A DNA stretch of 57,127 nt, taken from the NCBI GenBank assembly GCA_015680685.1, contig MNCI01010461.1, forward strand, positions 107,860 to 164,986. The letters run 5' to 3'. This DNA comes from Gnetum montanum. Lineage: Eukaryota > Streptophyta > Gnetopsida > Gnetales > Gnetaceae. Numbering within the stretch: the first letter of the stretch is position 1; every line of letters starts with the position of its first letter. This document shows, piece by piece, positions 12,501-23,493 of the stretch. A program made the translations under genes and the position numbers. Below the pieces are notes generated by a model, which saw only the letters and a list, made by a program, of their open reading frames with translations, did not search any database and had not been told where the DNA came from.

Positions 12501-12989
12501 CAGATCAAGAAATTGCAACGAAGAAAGGTTTCCTATCTGATAAGGAATCCCACCTTCAAATTCATTTAGACATAGATCTAATTCTCTAAGCCTATGCAAA
12601 GTGCCAAGGGATGAAGGGATTGTACCAGAGACAGTGTTATTGTAAATATCCAGTCGATGCAGGAATGATAAGTTGGAGAGGTGGGGAGTCAGGGATCCAC
12701 GCAACATGGCATTTTCCAGATATATGTCCACAACTCGACCATGGTGTTTGGTAGAGCAGCTGATTCCAGTCCAATTGCATGCGTTGGCATCATGATCATT
12801 CCAATCGTGGAGAAGAGAGAGTGGATCGCTGGTGATGTACTTCTTGAATTGAATGAGAGCGCTCACATCATTCAAAGCTCCGTCATGATGTGTATGAGCT
12901 TTAACAAGAGCAACAAAGAAAAAGGAGGAGCACAAACAAAGCAGAAGCAGAAGAAGGCCAAAAGGAAGAGCAGCAGAGGAGGACGCCAT
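9573..12989 (-). CDS. LRR receptor-like kinase, subfamily XII type (RLK1), intact
   Basis: Two exons: 12989-10148 and 10054-9573, separated by a 93-bp intron (10147-10055, GT...AG), giving about 1107 residues. The splice rebuilds the kinase motif GYIAPEYG. In order: signal peptide (about residues 1-31), LRRNT with the CNWTGISC pair, about 22-24 LRRs of the plant LxxLxLxxNxLxGxIP type, C-terminal Cys cap (LCGRCFGLKAC), one membrane span (about 715-737) followed by RRTK, and a Ser/Thr kinase. Kinase motifs are all present: glycine loop GEGSHGKV, VAVK lysine, HCDIKPEN catalytic loop (non-RD), DFG, APE. Non-RD kinases with one intron here are typical of FLS2/EFR/XA21-like pattern-recognition receptors at the plasma membrane. 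The ligand is unknown. If the intron is retained, the product stops shortly after the activation segment. Confidence 0.95.
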
Positions 12990-13295
12990 TGTGATGCTGC
13001 AGCAGAGGTAGGGGAAGGCAGGAAGGTGTAATAATACATAATTGCTACTGATGTTGAGCTCAATTTAAACTTCTCTGCCCATGTCTAAACATTTGACTGA
13101 ACAATGATTTTTTAAAATAAATCATTAAGCATTAATTAAATAATGTATTAAATTGAAGTTTTTCTTTATCTGGTGGACGAGAAATTTGCTTCATTTTTTA
13201 GGACTTCTGCCTCCCGCATAATTCTGGTTCTCCTTTCAGATTGGCATTCCTATAATCTTCCAGTGTTTGGTGACTTTTTTGGAGATTTATGGGTA

Positions 13296-13720
13296 ACGTC
13301 GGTTGGTGGTGGGCTGTAATGTCGTGTTGCAGGGGATTGCGTATGAAAAGGGGTCAACACAACGCGTTTTGGTGAAGTATATGCCATCATCCAACGGTAC
13401 AGACTCAAGTCAACAAAATCATTTAACGCGTTCCTCTCTGAGGTGACTTTTGGACCGTCATCACTTTTTTATTATTAAAACGCATCGATTAATGCCGTCC
13501 TGAGGTGACTTGGCCCCAATTTTCTTTATAAACGCGATGGTTTTATGTTCACCATCAATGAATGCCGTGTTGGTCGAGAATCTGATTTTCTGCGTTTCTT
13601 GTAAAAAGTGGACAGCCCAACGCGTTTTCCTTGAATTTTCAAACCATAATTGAAGGAGAAGAAGCTTGACCAGGGAAACTATATGCGTTTTTATTCAAAG
13701 CATTTGTCAGAGTGCAGTCC
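13296..13720 (-). promoter_or_regulatory. RLK1 upstream region with CGCG and W-box clusters
   Basis: Four AACGCG elements (13361, 13425, 13531, 13619) match the CAMTA-type vCGCGb core. W-box-like TTGAC(C/T) elements occur as GGTCAA (near 13353), AGTCAA (13408-13413) and TTGACC (13666-13671). They lie 350-680 bp upstream of the RLK1 ATG. In copy B this stretch has been moved away by the LTR at 52654. CAMTA and WRKY factors are known regulators of plant immune genes; regulation here is inference. Confidence 0.4.
13437..13575. repeat. Imperfect ~65-bp direct repeat upstream of RLK1
   Basis: CTGAGGTGACTT at about 13437 and 13499, followed in each case by an AACGC motif and AATGCCGT (about 13491 and 13560). 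Two diverged units. Confidence 0.55.
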
Positions 13721-14345
13721 GTTCCATTCTAATGAATTATTGACCCATTTGATCCTCATGGAAGGGTTCGCTGAAAGGTAGTATTGTTTGACAAATTTTC
13801 ACAATTTTAGACATTTTGGGAATCCAACGTGGCTTTGTGTTTAAACTCTTCAACCATTTACCTAAAAGCTTCATAAAAAGTACTAATAAAATTATTATAC
13901 GTACATAATCTATTGTACCATAATTTGTATAATGCATATAATAGTATTTTTTTAACCTTTTTCATTTTTTGAGAAACTCTATGCCTTGTGAGTGGCAAAA
14001 CTAGGTGAAATTTCTATACTACCAAAAAGTAATTTACAATTAGTATTAAATTTGCTCTATATAAGTTTTAATATCATGTTAAATGAAAGTGTAGATGGAT
14101 TATGCAAATATTTTATTATGATTATATATTTTAAAAGCTAATAATATAATACTTAAAAGTAACCAGGTCCAAACATCATTAATTCTATTTTCATTTAAAA
14201 GAAATTGCAAAAAATGAACTATGTGGGTGTATATATGTAGATTTAGTTTTTGGGTAGTGCTGACTCAAACTATATCCTATGAATTGTCTATGGCATTGTC
14301 TTGTAAAATTTATCATTTTCTATTACAAAATTTAAATTTTTAAAT

Positions 14346-14376
<31 letters not shown>

Positions 14377-14940
14377 ATCAATTAAAACTCATTGAAATTA
14401 ATGAAATGGGAACAAACTGGAGAATGGACATTAGGATATTCTTGGTTTTTACACCAAAAATTATCCAAGTGGATCCTTCTCCAGAAGGTTCTATATGTTA
14501 TGTCCCTAAATAATTGACTTTCAAGGCATCCATTTGCATCTTAAATGATTTAATGAGAATACATTATTTTCACTAATTTCATATCAACTTCTCCCTTTAG
14601 GGTACTTGAGGATACAATATGTTCACTAATGAGGAAAGCATAGAGTAAGTGAAATGAAAGCATGGAACAGAAATAAAAGGGATAGAACCTCCTCTTAAAC
14701 ATAGGACATATTACCATATGAAATCACAAGATAATTCTAATGCATAGCATCTTTACCCTTTTTACAGGTCCAAGATCAAGTTGTACCTCTTACTAGTGAT
14801 ACCTCATTACATCCACCTAATTCCACCTTTATTAAGTCAATCATCATTAAAACAAATTTTGCCACTTGTTTTTTAAATAACACCATCAAATTGATAGTTA
14901 CTTTAAGTCATATGTTAGAGGTTGGATATCAAATTAGTTG
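13721..14940. other. AT-rich non-coding DNA
   Basis: No gene seen. Contains a (TA)14 microsatellite at 14349-14376. The part after about 14760 may belong to the retroelement remnant that becomes readable at 14941. Confidence 0.6.
14349..14376. repeat. (TA)14 microsatellite
   Basis: Uninterrupted TA dinucleotides. Confidence 0.97.
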
Positions 14941-15181
14941 ACACCAAGGTTTGTTGGCCTCTTTAAGGTCTTGAGAAGAGTTGAAGTAGTAGCATATCAA
15001 ATTAGTTTACCTCTATAGTTATTGAGGATTCATGATGTGTTTCATGTGTCAATGTTGAAAAAGTATGTTTTAAATCCAAGGCAAATGATAAAGATGGGCT
15101 TTGAAATAGAACCAATGACACTATTGGGATTTATGTTGAAGGGAGATTGTAAGAACACAAAGCAGATAAAATCTAGATGTT
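14941..15181 (+). pseudogene. pol: Integrase C-terminal remnant of a chromovirus-type Ty3/gypsy element
   Basis: The plus frame from 14941 reads TPRFVGLFKVLRRVEVVAYQ, then after one stop HDVFHVSMLKKYV. These are the well-known blocks at the end of plant chromovirus integrases (TPRFxGPFxVLxRxGxVAYxL and HxVFHVSxLKKYV). It differs in orientation and family from the surrounding Athila/Tat-like elements. No chromodomain or LTR could be placed with confidence; the downstream DNA is interrupted by element 2. Confidence 0.8.
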
Positions 15182-15492
15182 GATTGATAAGTGGTTAAAG
15201 AAGAAGGAGAATTCCAAAAGAGGGAAGGTACATAAGAATATAATAGGAATCTAGCTCTTCACAAGGAGATCCATATTTGTAAGCTAGAAAAGGAGACACC
15301 ACTAGAGGAAGTGGTCTAACAAAAGACCATGCTAATCCAAAAATCTCATTGAATTTCAGCCAAGGTTAAGAAGACATGACATTCCATGGATGAATAATTT
15401 TAATTTACATTAAAGATAATGAAAGAAAAAGTGGAACAAGAAAAAGCCAAAGAGCAAGAAAAGAAAATTAAGAAGAAAGCAAGCAAGGACAT

Positions 15493-16352
15493 TAATGAGT
15501 GGCGAGGTACCCCTACACTCAACCATACGAATACGAGTGTTTCACGCACAATCCGGTTGAACTCCGCAGATGGGCTAGTTGTGGTATCTAGATAGTCACT
15601 CGTTGATCACAGTTCACCGTCTTCCCACTTGGACTAGTATTTACTTTGTCACGTATGGTTTAGTCTAGAGTGAGGTGTATGATGTGTTCCTAAACTAATG
15701 CTACTTTTGGAGGCGATGGAAAATAATCTTAGCTAAGCTAGGAGGGAAAAGGGAGAGAGAGAGCTATACTAAGAGGAGATAGGGAGAGAGAGTCTAAGCT
15801 AGCCTAAGTGCGATGAGCATCCATTCCTTAATCATCTGTACACATCTTAGGCCTCGTGCACGACTACCACTGGGATTACCAAGCACATGGCCCAAGTACG
15901 CTACTGAGATACCAAGAAGTCACACGTAGATGCTTGTGATTAAGTTGTACTCATTGTGTGTTTAATAATAATAACAATTAAGTAATTAAACTAAGTGAAT
16001 TCTGCAATGATAAAGTAATCTCAATCTTTTATTTCTGGTCATGTACGTGTCTAAGTACGTCACACTTGAATAAAGGATGTCGTACAATTACAATCATCAC
16101 ACTGCAGGCATGCACTGGGAGAAAGGGTTGGGAAGAACTAAAAATGAACTAACTTCTATCTATTGACTAAAAAACTAACTATTTTTGAAACTTGACTTCT
16201 CTCATGCACCTACATGTGTATTTATGGGCTCACACATGAGTCACGATATCGTGTATCTGATATTTTTATTTGGGCTGCGATATCACGTACTCGATATTGT
16301 GGATCCGATATTGAGGGTTCGATATCGTAGTATGATGAATGATGATTCATCA
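15493..16352 (-). repeat. 3' LTR of element 2
   Basis: 860 bp, aligning along its length with 23494-24326. It starts TAATGAGTGG (TG altered to TA) and ends GATTCATCA. It is 27 bp longer than the 5' LTR, consistent with an extra repeat unit in the U3 palindrome array. Confidence 0.95.
16219..16352 (-). promoter_or_regulatory. U3 of element 2, 3' LTR copy: TATA-like box plus GATATC array
   Basis: Minus-strand CCCATAAATA at 16219-16228 (one change from the usual CCTATAAATA), then GATAT(C/T) palindromes at about 16245-16327 up to the LTR end. Confidence 0.6.
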
Positions 16353-16370
16353 TACCCCCACAACTGAGTG
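16353..16370 (-). promoter_or_regulatory. Polypurine tract of element 2
   Basis: Minus-strand CACTCAGTTGTGGGGGTA abuts the 3' LTR. The same tract abuts element 4's 3' LTR at 37768. It fixes the element's orientation. Confidence 0.85.
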
Positions 16371-16579
16371 AAAACTTGTCCTTGAGTCAAAATGAGAACA
16401 CACCCCATTGATTACACAGTGGATAGGTATGGGATTATTGTCTGATAGGGAATTTATTCATGTTGCAGTGGAGAACTCAATAGAACAAAATTGGGACATA
16501 ACACAAAAATGAAAAATCAAAAAATTACAAAATTTTGTGGAACTCATGTGGTTCTAGGTGGCAGTGGCTCCTCCATGGG

Positions 16580-19383
16580 TTACTTCCCCTTGTCTTGTGC
16601 TCTAGGTGTTGGAATTTGATGACATTGAAGTATTGCCTGGAGCTTTTCCTCTTCCATTTGGGGATCTTGTGCCGTCCATGCTAATGCTCCAATGTTTGAT
16701 GGAGTTAGCACCTCCCATGGGCACGGTAGTTGCAGAAACATTTTGTTTGCTTTGATGTACCAAGCCACAAACAATCTTTGTTCCTCCTCATAGGCTCTGG
16801 CTTTGTCCTTGTATTCCTAAAAATTTGTAAGCTATCGAGCCAAGTCTGTTGAGACATCTTTTAGTCCTTGGTACTTGCCTTAACCACCTATAGTTTAGAA
16901 TATGCAACTTCCAGCTTCTGCAACATTTTCTTGTGCTCTGCAAATTCTGCTTCATATTTGGCATAGGTGGTAGCTACCTGCTCCTCGAGCTCTGTCCTTG
17001 AGCACCCTACTATCAACATGGCTAGATTGGCATACCGCAAGTTTGCCAATTCCATATACTCTGTAAGATCTTGAATCTATAGGTCCCACCTTTTAAGTTC
17101 CACCTAGTGGACAAATGCATATATATCTAATATGGCCTGCCAATTAGTGTGTTGAGCACTGAAAGTGTTGATGTGGGCCTTGGCCATATGAATCTTCTTT
17201 TCTATGACTTGCTTGTACATTCCGACCTGGTCTCGAAAGTGCTCCTTTAATTTCTCATGCTGCTTGGCCTCGTTTTGCCATGCGCTTATTTTGATGGCCA
17301 TCTTCTGATGGATTGTGTGTACCTCCTCCATTGAGAGGGTTCAATTTTCTCTGGCCAAATGGTTCATATCTTGGTTAACCTTGATCAATTATTCTTGTAG
17401 CTATTGAAATTTTTCTTCAAGAACATTCTTCTATTTCTCCACAGCAGTCAACCAAAGATTGTCAGCAGTGAGCTGTTTATTCTCCTCTTGTAAGGCTTTG
17501 AGTGCCTTGGTGTGTGTGTAGGTTTGTGCTTGTGCTTTGGAGGCATCCTAGTCGGCCTTCTCTTTCTCTTCCACCACTCTTTTATTATTTGCCAACAATT
17601 TGTTGAGTTGCTCGATCTTGAAGGTGTCCAGCTGGTCTGTCGAAACAAATTGAGAGGGGTCTCGCTGTGCAGCTTGCAGGGTTATGAGCCTCTCTTGGAG
17701 TTTTGCTAGCTCTGCTTCTACGTGCTCGGCCCTGATCTCTACCATGAATAGATTTCCATTGGTAAAGATGAGGTTTGATTGTGCTACTGTGACATCTTGT
17801 GGGATGTCAAACAAGGACATCATTACTTGTCTTGTTTGTAGCAACTAATCAAGCACATCCTCATGCTTTGCAGAGTCATCGAGGGACCAACCAATGTTTG
17901 AGCATCACCTGCTCCTGTGAGGTCTACTAGTGGCACAACATGGACATTGAAGGATTTTTTAATGTGGTCTGTGACCACTTCTACAACTCCTGCTGCATCC
18001 TGGTGCTACATGACCACCACTGTGGCTCCTTTACCAGTCTCGCACCTGAAAGGATGCAGTGTTATCTGAAATCTGTTGTGACCAATCAATCCCCCCTTTT
18101 CCTGTCTGAATGGACACCTCTCCCTGTGCGTGATCTATAGAGACATTGGACTGTACGGTATCGTTGATGATGCAGAAGAGATTAGCATCATCACGACTCC
18201 CACAACTGACTGTCTCAGCGATGGCCCTGAGATGGCTCATTGATAGTCGATAATCTTGTGGCGGTGGCAGTTGGTCTCGCTGGCTTGTGTTGGGCCTCGC
18301 TTCTTGTTGTTGACTGGGCCTTGAGCTTGGGAGTTGGTTAGGCCTTGCAATTTGACTTGCAGTGGACCCTACCATCTATTCTTGCTCTTGCTCTGGCCCC
18401 ATCATCTCACCAGCACTTTTTCTTAGAGCTCGTGGCTCTTGCTCTGGCCCCAGCGTCTCACCAACACTTTTTCTTGGAGCTTGTGGCTTTAGTAGTTCAA
18501 CGAATGAAGCATTTTGGGCTCTTTTGGGGATGTCATTGGTGTATCCTAAAATACCAGCACGCTTGCACAGCTTCCTGATGAGACAAGGGAAGGGCAACAC
18601 GAACTTCCTTGTCTTACATTCTTCGAACTACCTTAAGATCTCCATGAGATATAGATGGGGCAAGTTAGCATTAACCTTTCCCATCAATATCACACTTCCT
18701 CTTGCTACATATGTTGAAATCCTATTTAATCCTTTTGTGGGGAAGATGTGATAAGTACCAATCTTAAAGTAGATTCTTTCTTCCAACGTCAATTCTCCAT
18801 ACATCTTATCTTTCTTACCATACGCCCTATCCAACCAAACCTTTCATACATTTTTTTCGGAGCGAGTGGACAGGTGAGAAACTTTTGGCCCCATATTTGA
18901 AAGGTTCAACACTTCTGAAATGGCCTTGGTAGAAAAATTGATAGACACACCACCAATCTCAACCATGGTGCCTTCTTCTTTATTGTGCTAAAACTAGTAC
19001 GTTTCTCCCAAGTACTAGGCATTTCTTTCGGGGAGGATAGGCCATAATGGGGACCCTTTGAGCTGGTCCCTAATGGCCTCAGGGGAAAATTCTGTGAAGG
19101 GTCCAAATTTCAATTCCATGATCACTATAGCTGATGTGGACCTTTCATGGATGGCCTGAACACACCCTAGGAATAATGTGAGGTGTTGTCCTTGTTCAGG
19201 AGCTGCAGCAGCTCCACCTTGTGCCTGCACCAATTGTACAGTAGCAGGATTCTCTTGATGGATACTGAAGGATTGCGCCTCCTACTCTATATGTTGTTCG
19301 ACAGATGCTTGTCCTCTACCTCTCCTGGGTCGCTTAGACACACCTTGAGAGGGACCTTCTTGTTGTCCATGCTTTGGGGCCAT
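16580..19383 (-). pseudogene. Long decayed ORF: plant-transposon-like domain, Pro/Gln-rich linker, long coiled coil
   Basis: A single minus frame can be followed from the ATG at 19383 to about 17100 with only scattered stops; a frame change near 16800 leads to a final stretch ending at 16580. Total about 930 codons. N-terminal part: low-complexity GQQEGPSQG and an Arg-rich patch, then a globular region with GGVSINFSTKAISEVLNL, ARGSVILMGK and FPCLIRKLCKRAGI. This resembles the so-called putative plant transposon protein domain (PF20167-like, from memory). Then a Pro/Gln/Ser linker (about 18250-18450) and a long heptad-rich part (about 16900-17760, for example AELAKLQERLITLQAAQ). Function unknown; it lies where pol or an extra 3' ORF would be. 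Stops are consistent with C-to-T decay. Confidence 0.7.
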
Positions 19384-21552
19384 TTGCAATCACATGGTGC
19401 CAATCATTAGTAAGGTTGCTTACCAAAGTTAAGTTATACCTTACTCCTTTCCTTAATGAATTTGTTTTTTATTCCGTGTGATTTAAAGTTAGAAATTTTT
19501 ATAGAAATATTCCCACAAAGTTTTAATATTTGGCCCACTTTGCTTAGGTGGCTTCAAAGTTTAATTTCCCTGTATAGATGAGGAGATGAAATTATTTTTG
19601 GCACATGCTTATTAGTTTTATACTTAATTACCCTTGATAGTGTCCTTTTGGTGATAACGAATTTCAAAACATTTATATGCAATTCAGCGTGTACTCCTCC
19701 CCCACAACTAAGTTGAACACTCTAGGTTCAGGTAGGTTCAGATAGAATGAAAATCGGAGTGCTAGTGAGCGAGTTATGGTTGGTAGATCGAGAGGTGCGT
19801 AAGTCGCAAGTCATAGAAGAAAATTTGAAAAATTTCCTAGTGTGAATAGTTGCAATTGATGTTGATGTTCATGGGGGGGTGGGGGGGGGGGGGTCCATAT
19901 ATATAGTTTTTGAGGATGCGATATTGTGTACTTGCCGGTGGGGACCCGATATTGCGTCTAACCCGATATCGCGGCCTATCAAAAATAGGGTACTTGGAAA
20001 AATTTATAAAGTTTTGAAACTCCAAGGTAGAAACTGAGGACTTTAGGTCAATGTAAAGGGGTGCAAGGTAATATAAATTGGTCTTGAAGGCACAAAAAGT
20101 GTAATGGTGTAAAATCTGACACTGAAAATCATGAAGAGTATGAGGAAAAAGAACATGTGTTGGCTCATAGGAACGTTTGAACCAGAAGGATGATAAGGGA
20201 AAGAAGAACATTGGTAATACTTGGAGGGCATAAAATGATGTGCGGGAGATGTGTTGCAAGTGTAAATTACAAAAATCACATAAGTGGGTCCTCCCCAAAG
20301 TAGGTTTCAACCTATAATGCCCTTGCATAACCTCACCTTAAAATGTCCGTAGGCACTAGAAGGGTTAAATGTAATCCACACCAATTTCACAAAACACACA
20401 CATGTAGATATCACCACGATGAGATATGAATCCCATGCTAGCCAAGTCACAAATCACAATTACATGAACAACAAGGTGAGGTGAATCATAGAAGGGATTG
20501 TAGAGATTGGGACATGAGGTAACAGACTATGGGCATAATGAATCCTGCGTGTAAGGCATGATTAGTATGTCATTAGCCCATCACTCCAAAATCAGGACCA
20601 AGTCTATTCCTTCAATCAGGGATACCGCATTGCTTTATCCAATGATAAACAACCATAAGAGCACCATGATGGCAAGGTGTATGATCACTTGGCGTTTCAT
20701 ACAAGGGAGGAGTGATTTTGCTTTGTGACACTCATTTTTTTGAGGTATTGCTTAATCCAGAGAAACCGCCTACCTTCAGACATGGGTGCATGTCTTTCCA
20801 GTGGGACCTTCTAGAATAGCATTATTGTTATTTTTTTGGTTGAGTGCTATTTGATTACTCTTACTCCCATTTTTCGTTAGATCTACAAGGATCTCAGTAC
20901 AACCATGCTGCATGATAACTCCTACAAATGTCACCAAAGAGAATCCACAAGTTTCCTTGATGTCACACCTTGGTCATTTTCACTTAGTCCATCCTTCTTC
21001 GCTTTGGGCATAATGAGCATAAAATTATTTTAAGTTTTAATGATTAGGATTATCATTGTACCCAGGGTAGAACCTCTTATTCATAGAATGGGTGGGTGGA
21101 TGTTGTGGGCTTGTTGTCCAAATAATTAGTCACTTGAGACTTGATAACATAGAACAACACCTCAACCAATGAGTCACATGAGTGTTTTATTCGTAGATGA
21201 GATTACTCATAAAAAGATAAGAAAGACAAAAAGATAAAAAGACAAAACAATAAATTGAAAAATGAAAAATTGGAAAACAAAAAATTGTAAAACTAAAGAA
21301 AAGGAAAAATATTTATTAATCCTGTTTGTTAGAATGGCAGATACCCCCCATAACTAAATAGTTGAGCATGGCTAGGATTAATAAATGGAATGTTGGGGTC
21401 CTTACATGTTGGAAATATTGGGACCCAGTCATATTTGAACCACTAAGTGTCTTTTGATGTGGTGGTTGGAATGTACCCAACTTGGGGTTCACACACTTGA
21501 TCATAATAGACATAGTGGGGTAGGTTATATGTTGGGGTCATGGGATAAGGAG
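19384..21552. other. Non-coding interior of element 2
   Basis: No gene seen. It holds a PPT-like motif (19696-19714), the run G7-T-G13 (19873-19893), and GATAT(C/T) repeats at about 19919-19972 ending in CCTATCA, which look like part of another LTR U3. Confidence 0.6.
19873..19893 (+). repeat. G-run (G7 T G13)
   Basis: Near-pure guanine tract followed by TCC and a TATATATA stretch. It is a potential G-quadruplex and a likely sequencing or assembly weak spot. Confidence 0.9.
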
Positions 21553-23392
21553 CTACCCCACTATGGCACCCTTGACTGTAAGATGGCATGCAAGGATCAA
21601 TATGTCTCTTTTTGTGGATATATTCATTGGGCCACATAGTTGTTGGAGTATTGATTGGTGTCCATGATAAGGTAACATGAGGCATTGGGTTTGCAGAGAG
21701 AGATGCACCACAATGTTGGGCTTATGCTGTGTTGGAAGATGTAGTGGTCTCAAAACTGTGCTATCCCTTCTTATGCTCATGTATAAAGAAGGGACACCTT
21801 CAATGTTGTAAAGGGTTCCCACTATTGTTGATAGTAGAAGCACAAGTAATATTCGTGGGTTGATGCTATGGTGCAAACCCTTCTGGTACAACTGGTGGTG
21901 ATATAGAAGGAGGTGAAGGATGAGAATGTTGAAATTGAGCAAAAGTGTAAGGTACCCAAGCTGGTGGTTGTGTTGGAGAGGATATGGATTAATAGAATTG
22001 AGGAGAATGATAGTAATGTGGTGAGAGAGAGGGTGTTGACCTAGTTGGAGAAACAGGATGTTGAACATGATAAGCATTGGTGTTCGGATGATATGAAGGG
22101 TATAGCCAGCTTGGGGATGGCCTCCCCCATGACTGGGATTGTTATCATTGTGATTGAACACAGTATCTCTATACGAACTCTGGATGTAACCCTCTTCCCC
22201 AATGCTTCTGTAAATGTGACCAGATTGGCTCTTGGCCCTTGGGGTGATCGTACAAGAAAATGTTGCATTGACACATATGATTGGTAGTTGGGCTCTTATT
22301 TTTTTCAACCCTTCTTTCTAATTGTCTAGTGGTATTCTGTCCTGCTTCTTAGCTCATCATAACTCTATGTCCAATAACGTTGGCATATTCTTCACATTTT
22401 TTATGTATCCATTCCATCATCTTATTGATCTTTGCCTCAATTTCATCCAAGGATTGTAGTGTTGGCAAAGATGGTTCCACCTCCTTACGGTGAGTTGATT
22501 TCTCCTTTTCCTTACCATGGGTCCTTGTTGATTTAAGGTTTTGGACCTATTGAGATTTTTCAACGTTCTTCCATCTAGCCATTTCTCCTTCTTCTTTTGC
22601 TACCTGCTTGATAAGCTCTTGGAGTTGGTGGGTTCGTAGCTTGTATAGTTAACCTCGGGCATACATCCCTAGGGTTCCCTTGTTTCATTACAGAGCCCAT
22701 CAATAATGTGGTACATTAGCCTTCCATGGAGAACCCATGGCCTGGGTAGTTATTTAATAGTGCATAATATCTTTCTAAGGCCATGGCCAAGGGTTCATGT
22801 TACACTTGTTTCCACTCTTGGATTTTTCTCCTCAAGGCTGACACTCTGGCATAGGTTTGATATCTCTCATTGAAGAGTTCTACCATTGTTGGCCATCATC
22901 AAATTGATTTTGGTTTTAAGGACCTATACCATGCTTTTGCTTAGCCAACAAGTGTTAGAGGAAAGAGCTTAAGTTTTTCCCATCCATTATCAATGTTGTT
23001 CCATGCATAGGCATCGTAGAAGGCTTGTAAAGGTTGTTTTAGATCTAATTGAAGCCTCCTGAGAACTTGGAAAAGTTTTTTAAGCCAAGCTTGGGTAGAC
23101 AACTTTCCTTTTGATGCCTATGGGATATTCAAATAGCCTCTTGTATTTTTGTTAGGCTTGTAGTGGCTAGTAGGGGTTCATCGTCACTAGGTAGGTTATG
23201 CATTTGTGAGTTGGGATGATGTTGTCTTCGTTTATGTTCATAGGAAACCCCCACATTAGATTGGGTACTCCAAAATTCATCTTCATCATTATATAATTCA
23301 TTGGTTCTCCAATGAATTGCCTTACTAGTTTTTGTGTTATCGTAGTCTTGTAAGAGAGACATTGTTGTAAATTTGTGTGTGACTTGTTTCAA
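21553..23392 (-). pseudogene. gag: Gag remnant (element 2)
   Basis: Minus-strand gag relic with many stops and frameshifts. Recognisable parts: an N-terminal open stretch (23129-23392), the Gag core (about 22600-23050, aligned by eye with element 1's 2202-2954), a poor zinc-knuckle equivalent with YDHPKG near 22230, and a Pro/Gln/Tyr/His-rich tail (about 21550-22000). It is more decayed than gag of elements 1 and 4. Confidence 0.75.
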
Positions 23393-23474
23393 TTACTTCT
23401 TTCTAAAAGATGTATCATTAATACTTTGTTACAACAATCTTGTATGATATAACTAATTCAAATAACTAGCACCG

Positions 23475-23492
23475 TCCCCAAAAATGATGCCA
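23475..23492 (-). promoter_or_regulatory. Primer-binding site of element 2
   Basis: Minus-strand TGGCATCATTTTTGGGGA begins one base inside the LTR; it differs from the tRNA-Asp-type PBS mainly by CpG/C-to-T changes. Confidence 0.8.
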
Positions 23493-23493
23493 A

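Larger units (their letters stand above)
4822..13295. repeat. Copy A of the duplicated RLK-NLR segment
   Basis: This stretch aligns base by base, with indels, to copy B (34351-36825 continuing at 46713-52653), in the same orientation. It contains the NLR pseudogene, the receptor kinase RLK1 and their non-coding surroundings. The left limit is set by element 1's insertion, the right limit by the point (13295) where copy B is interrupted by another LTR, so the real duplication is probably longer on both sides. Confidence 0.92.

Noticed and set aside
12681-13031. 116-codon plus-strand frame opposite the RLK1 start
   Set aside because: Antisense shadow of the conserved signal-peptide and LRRNT coding sequence; no independent evidence.
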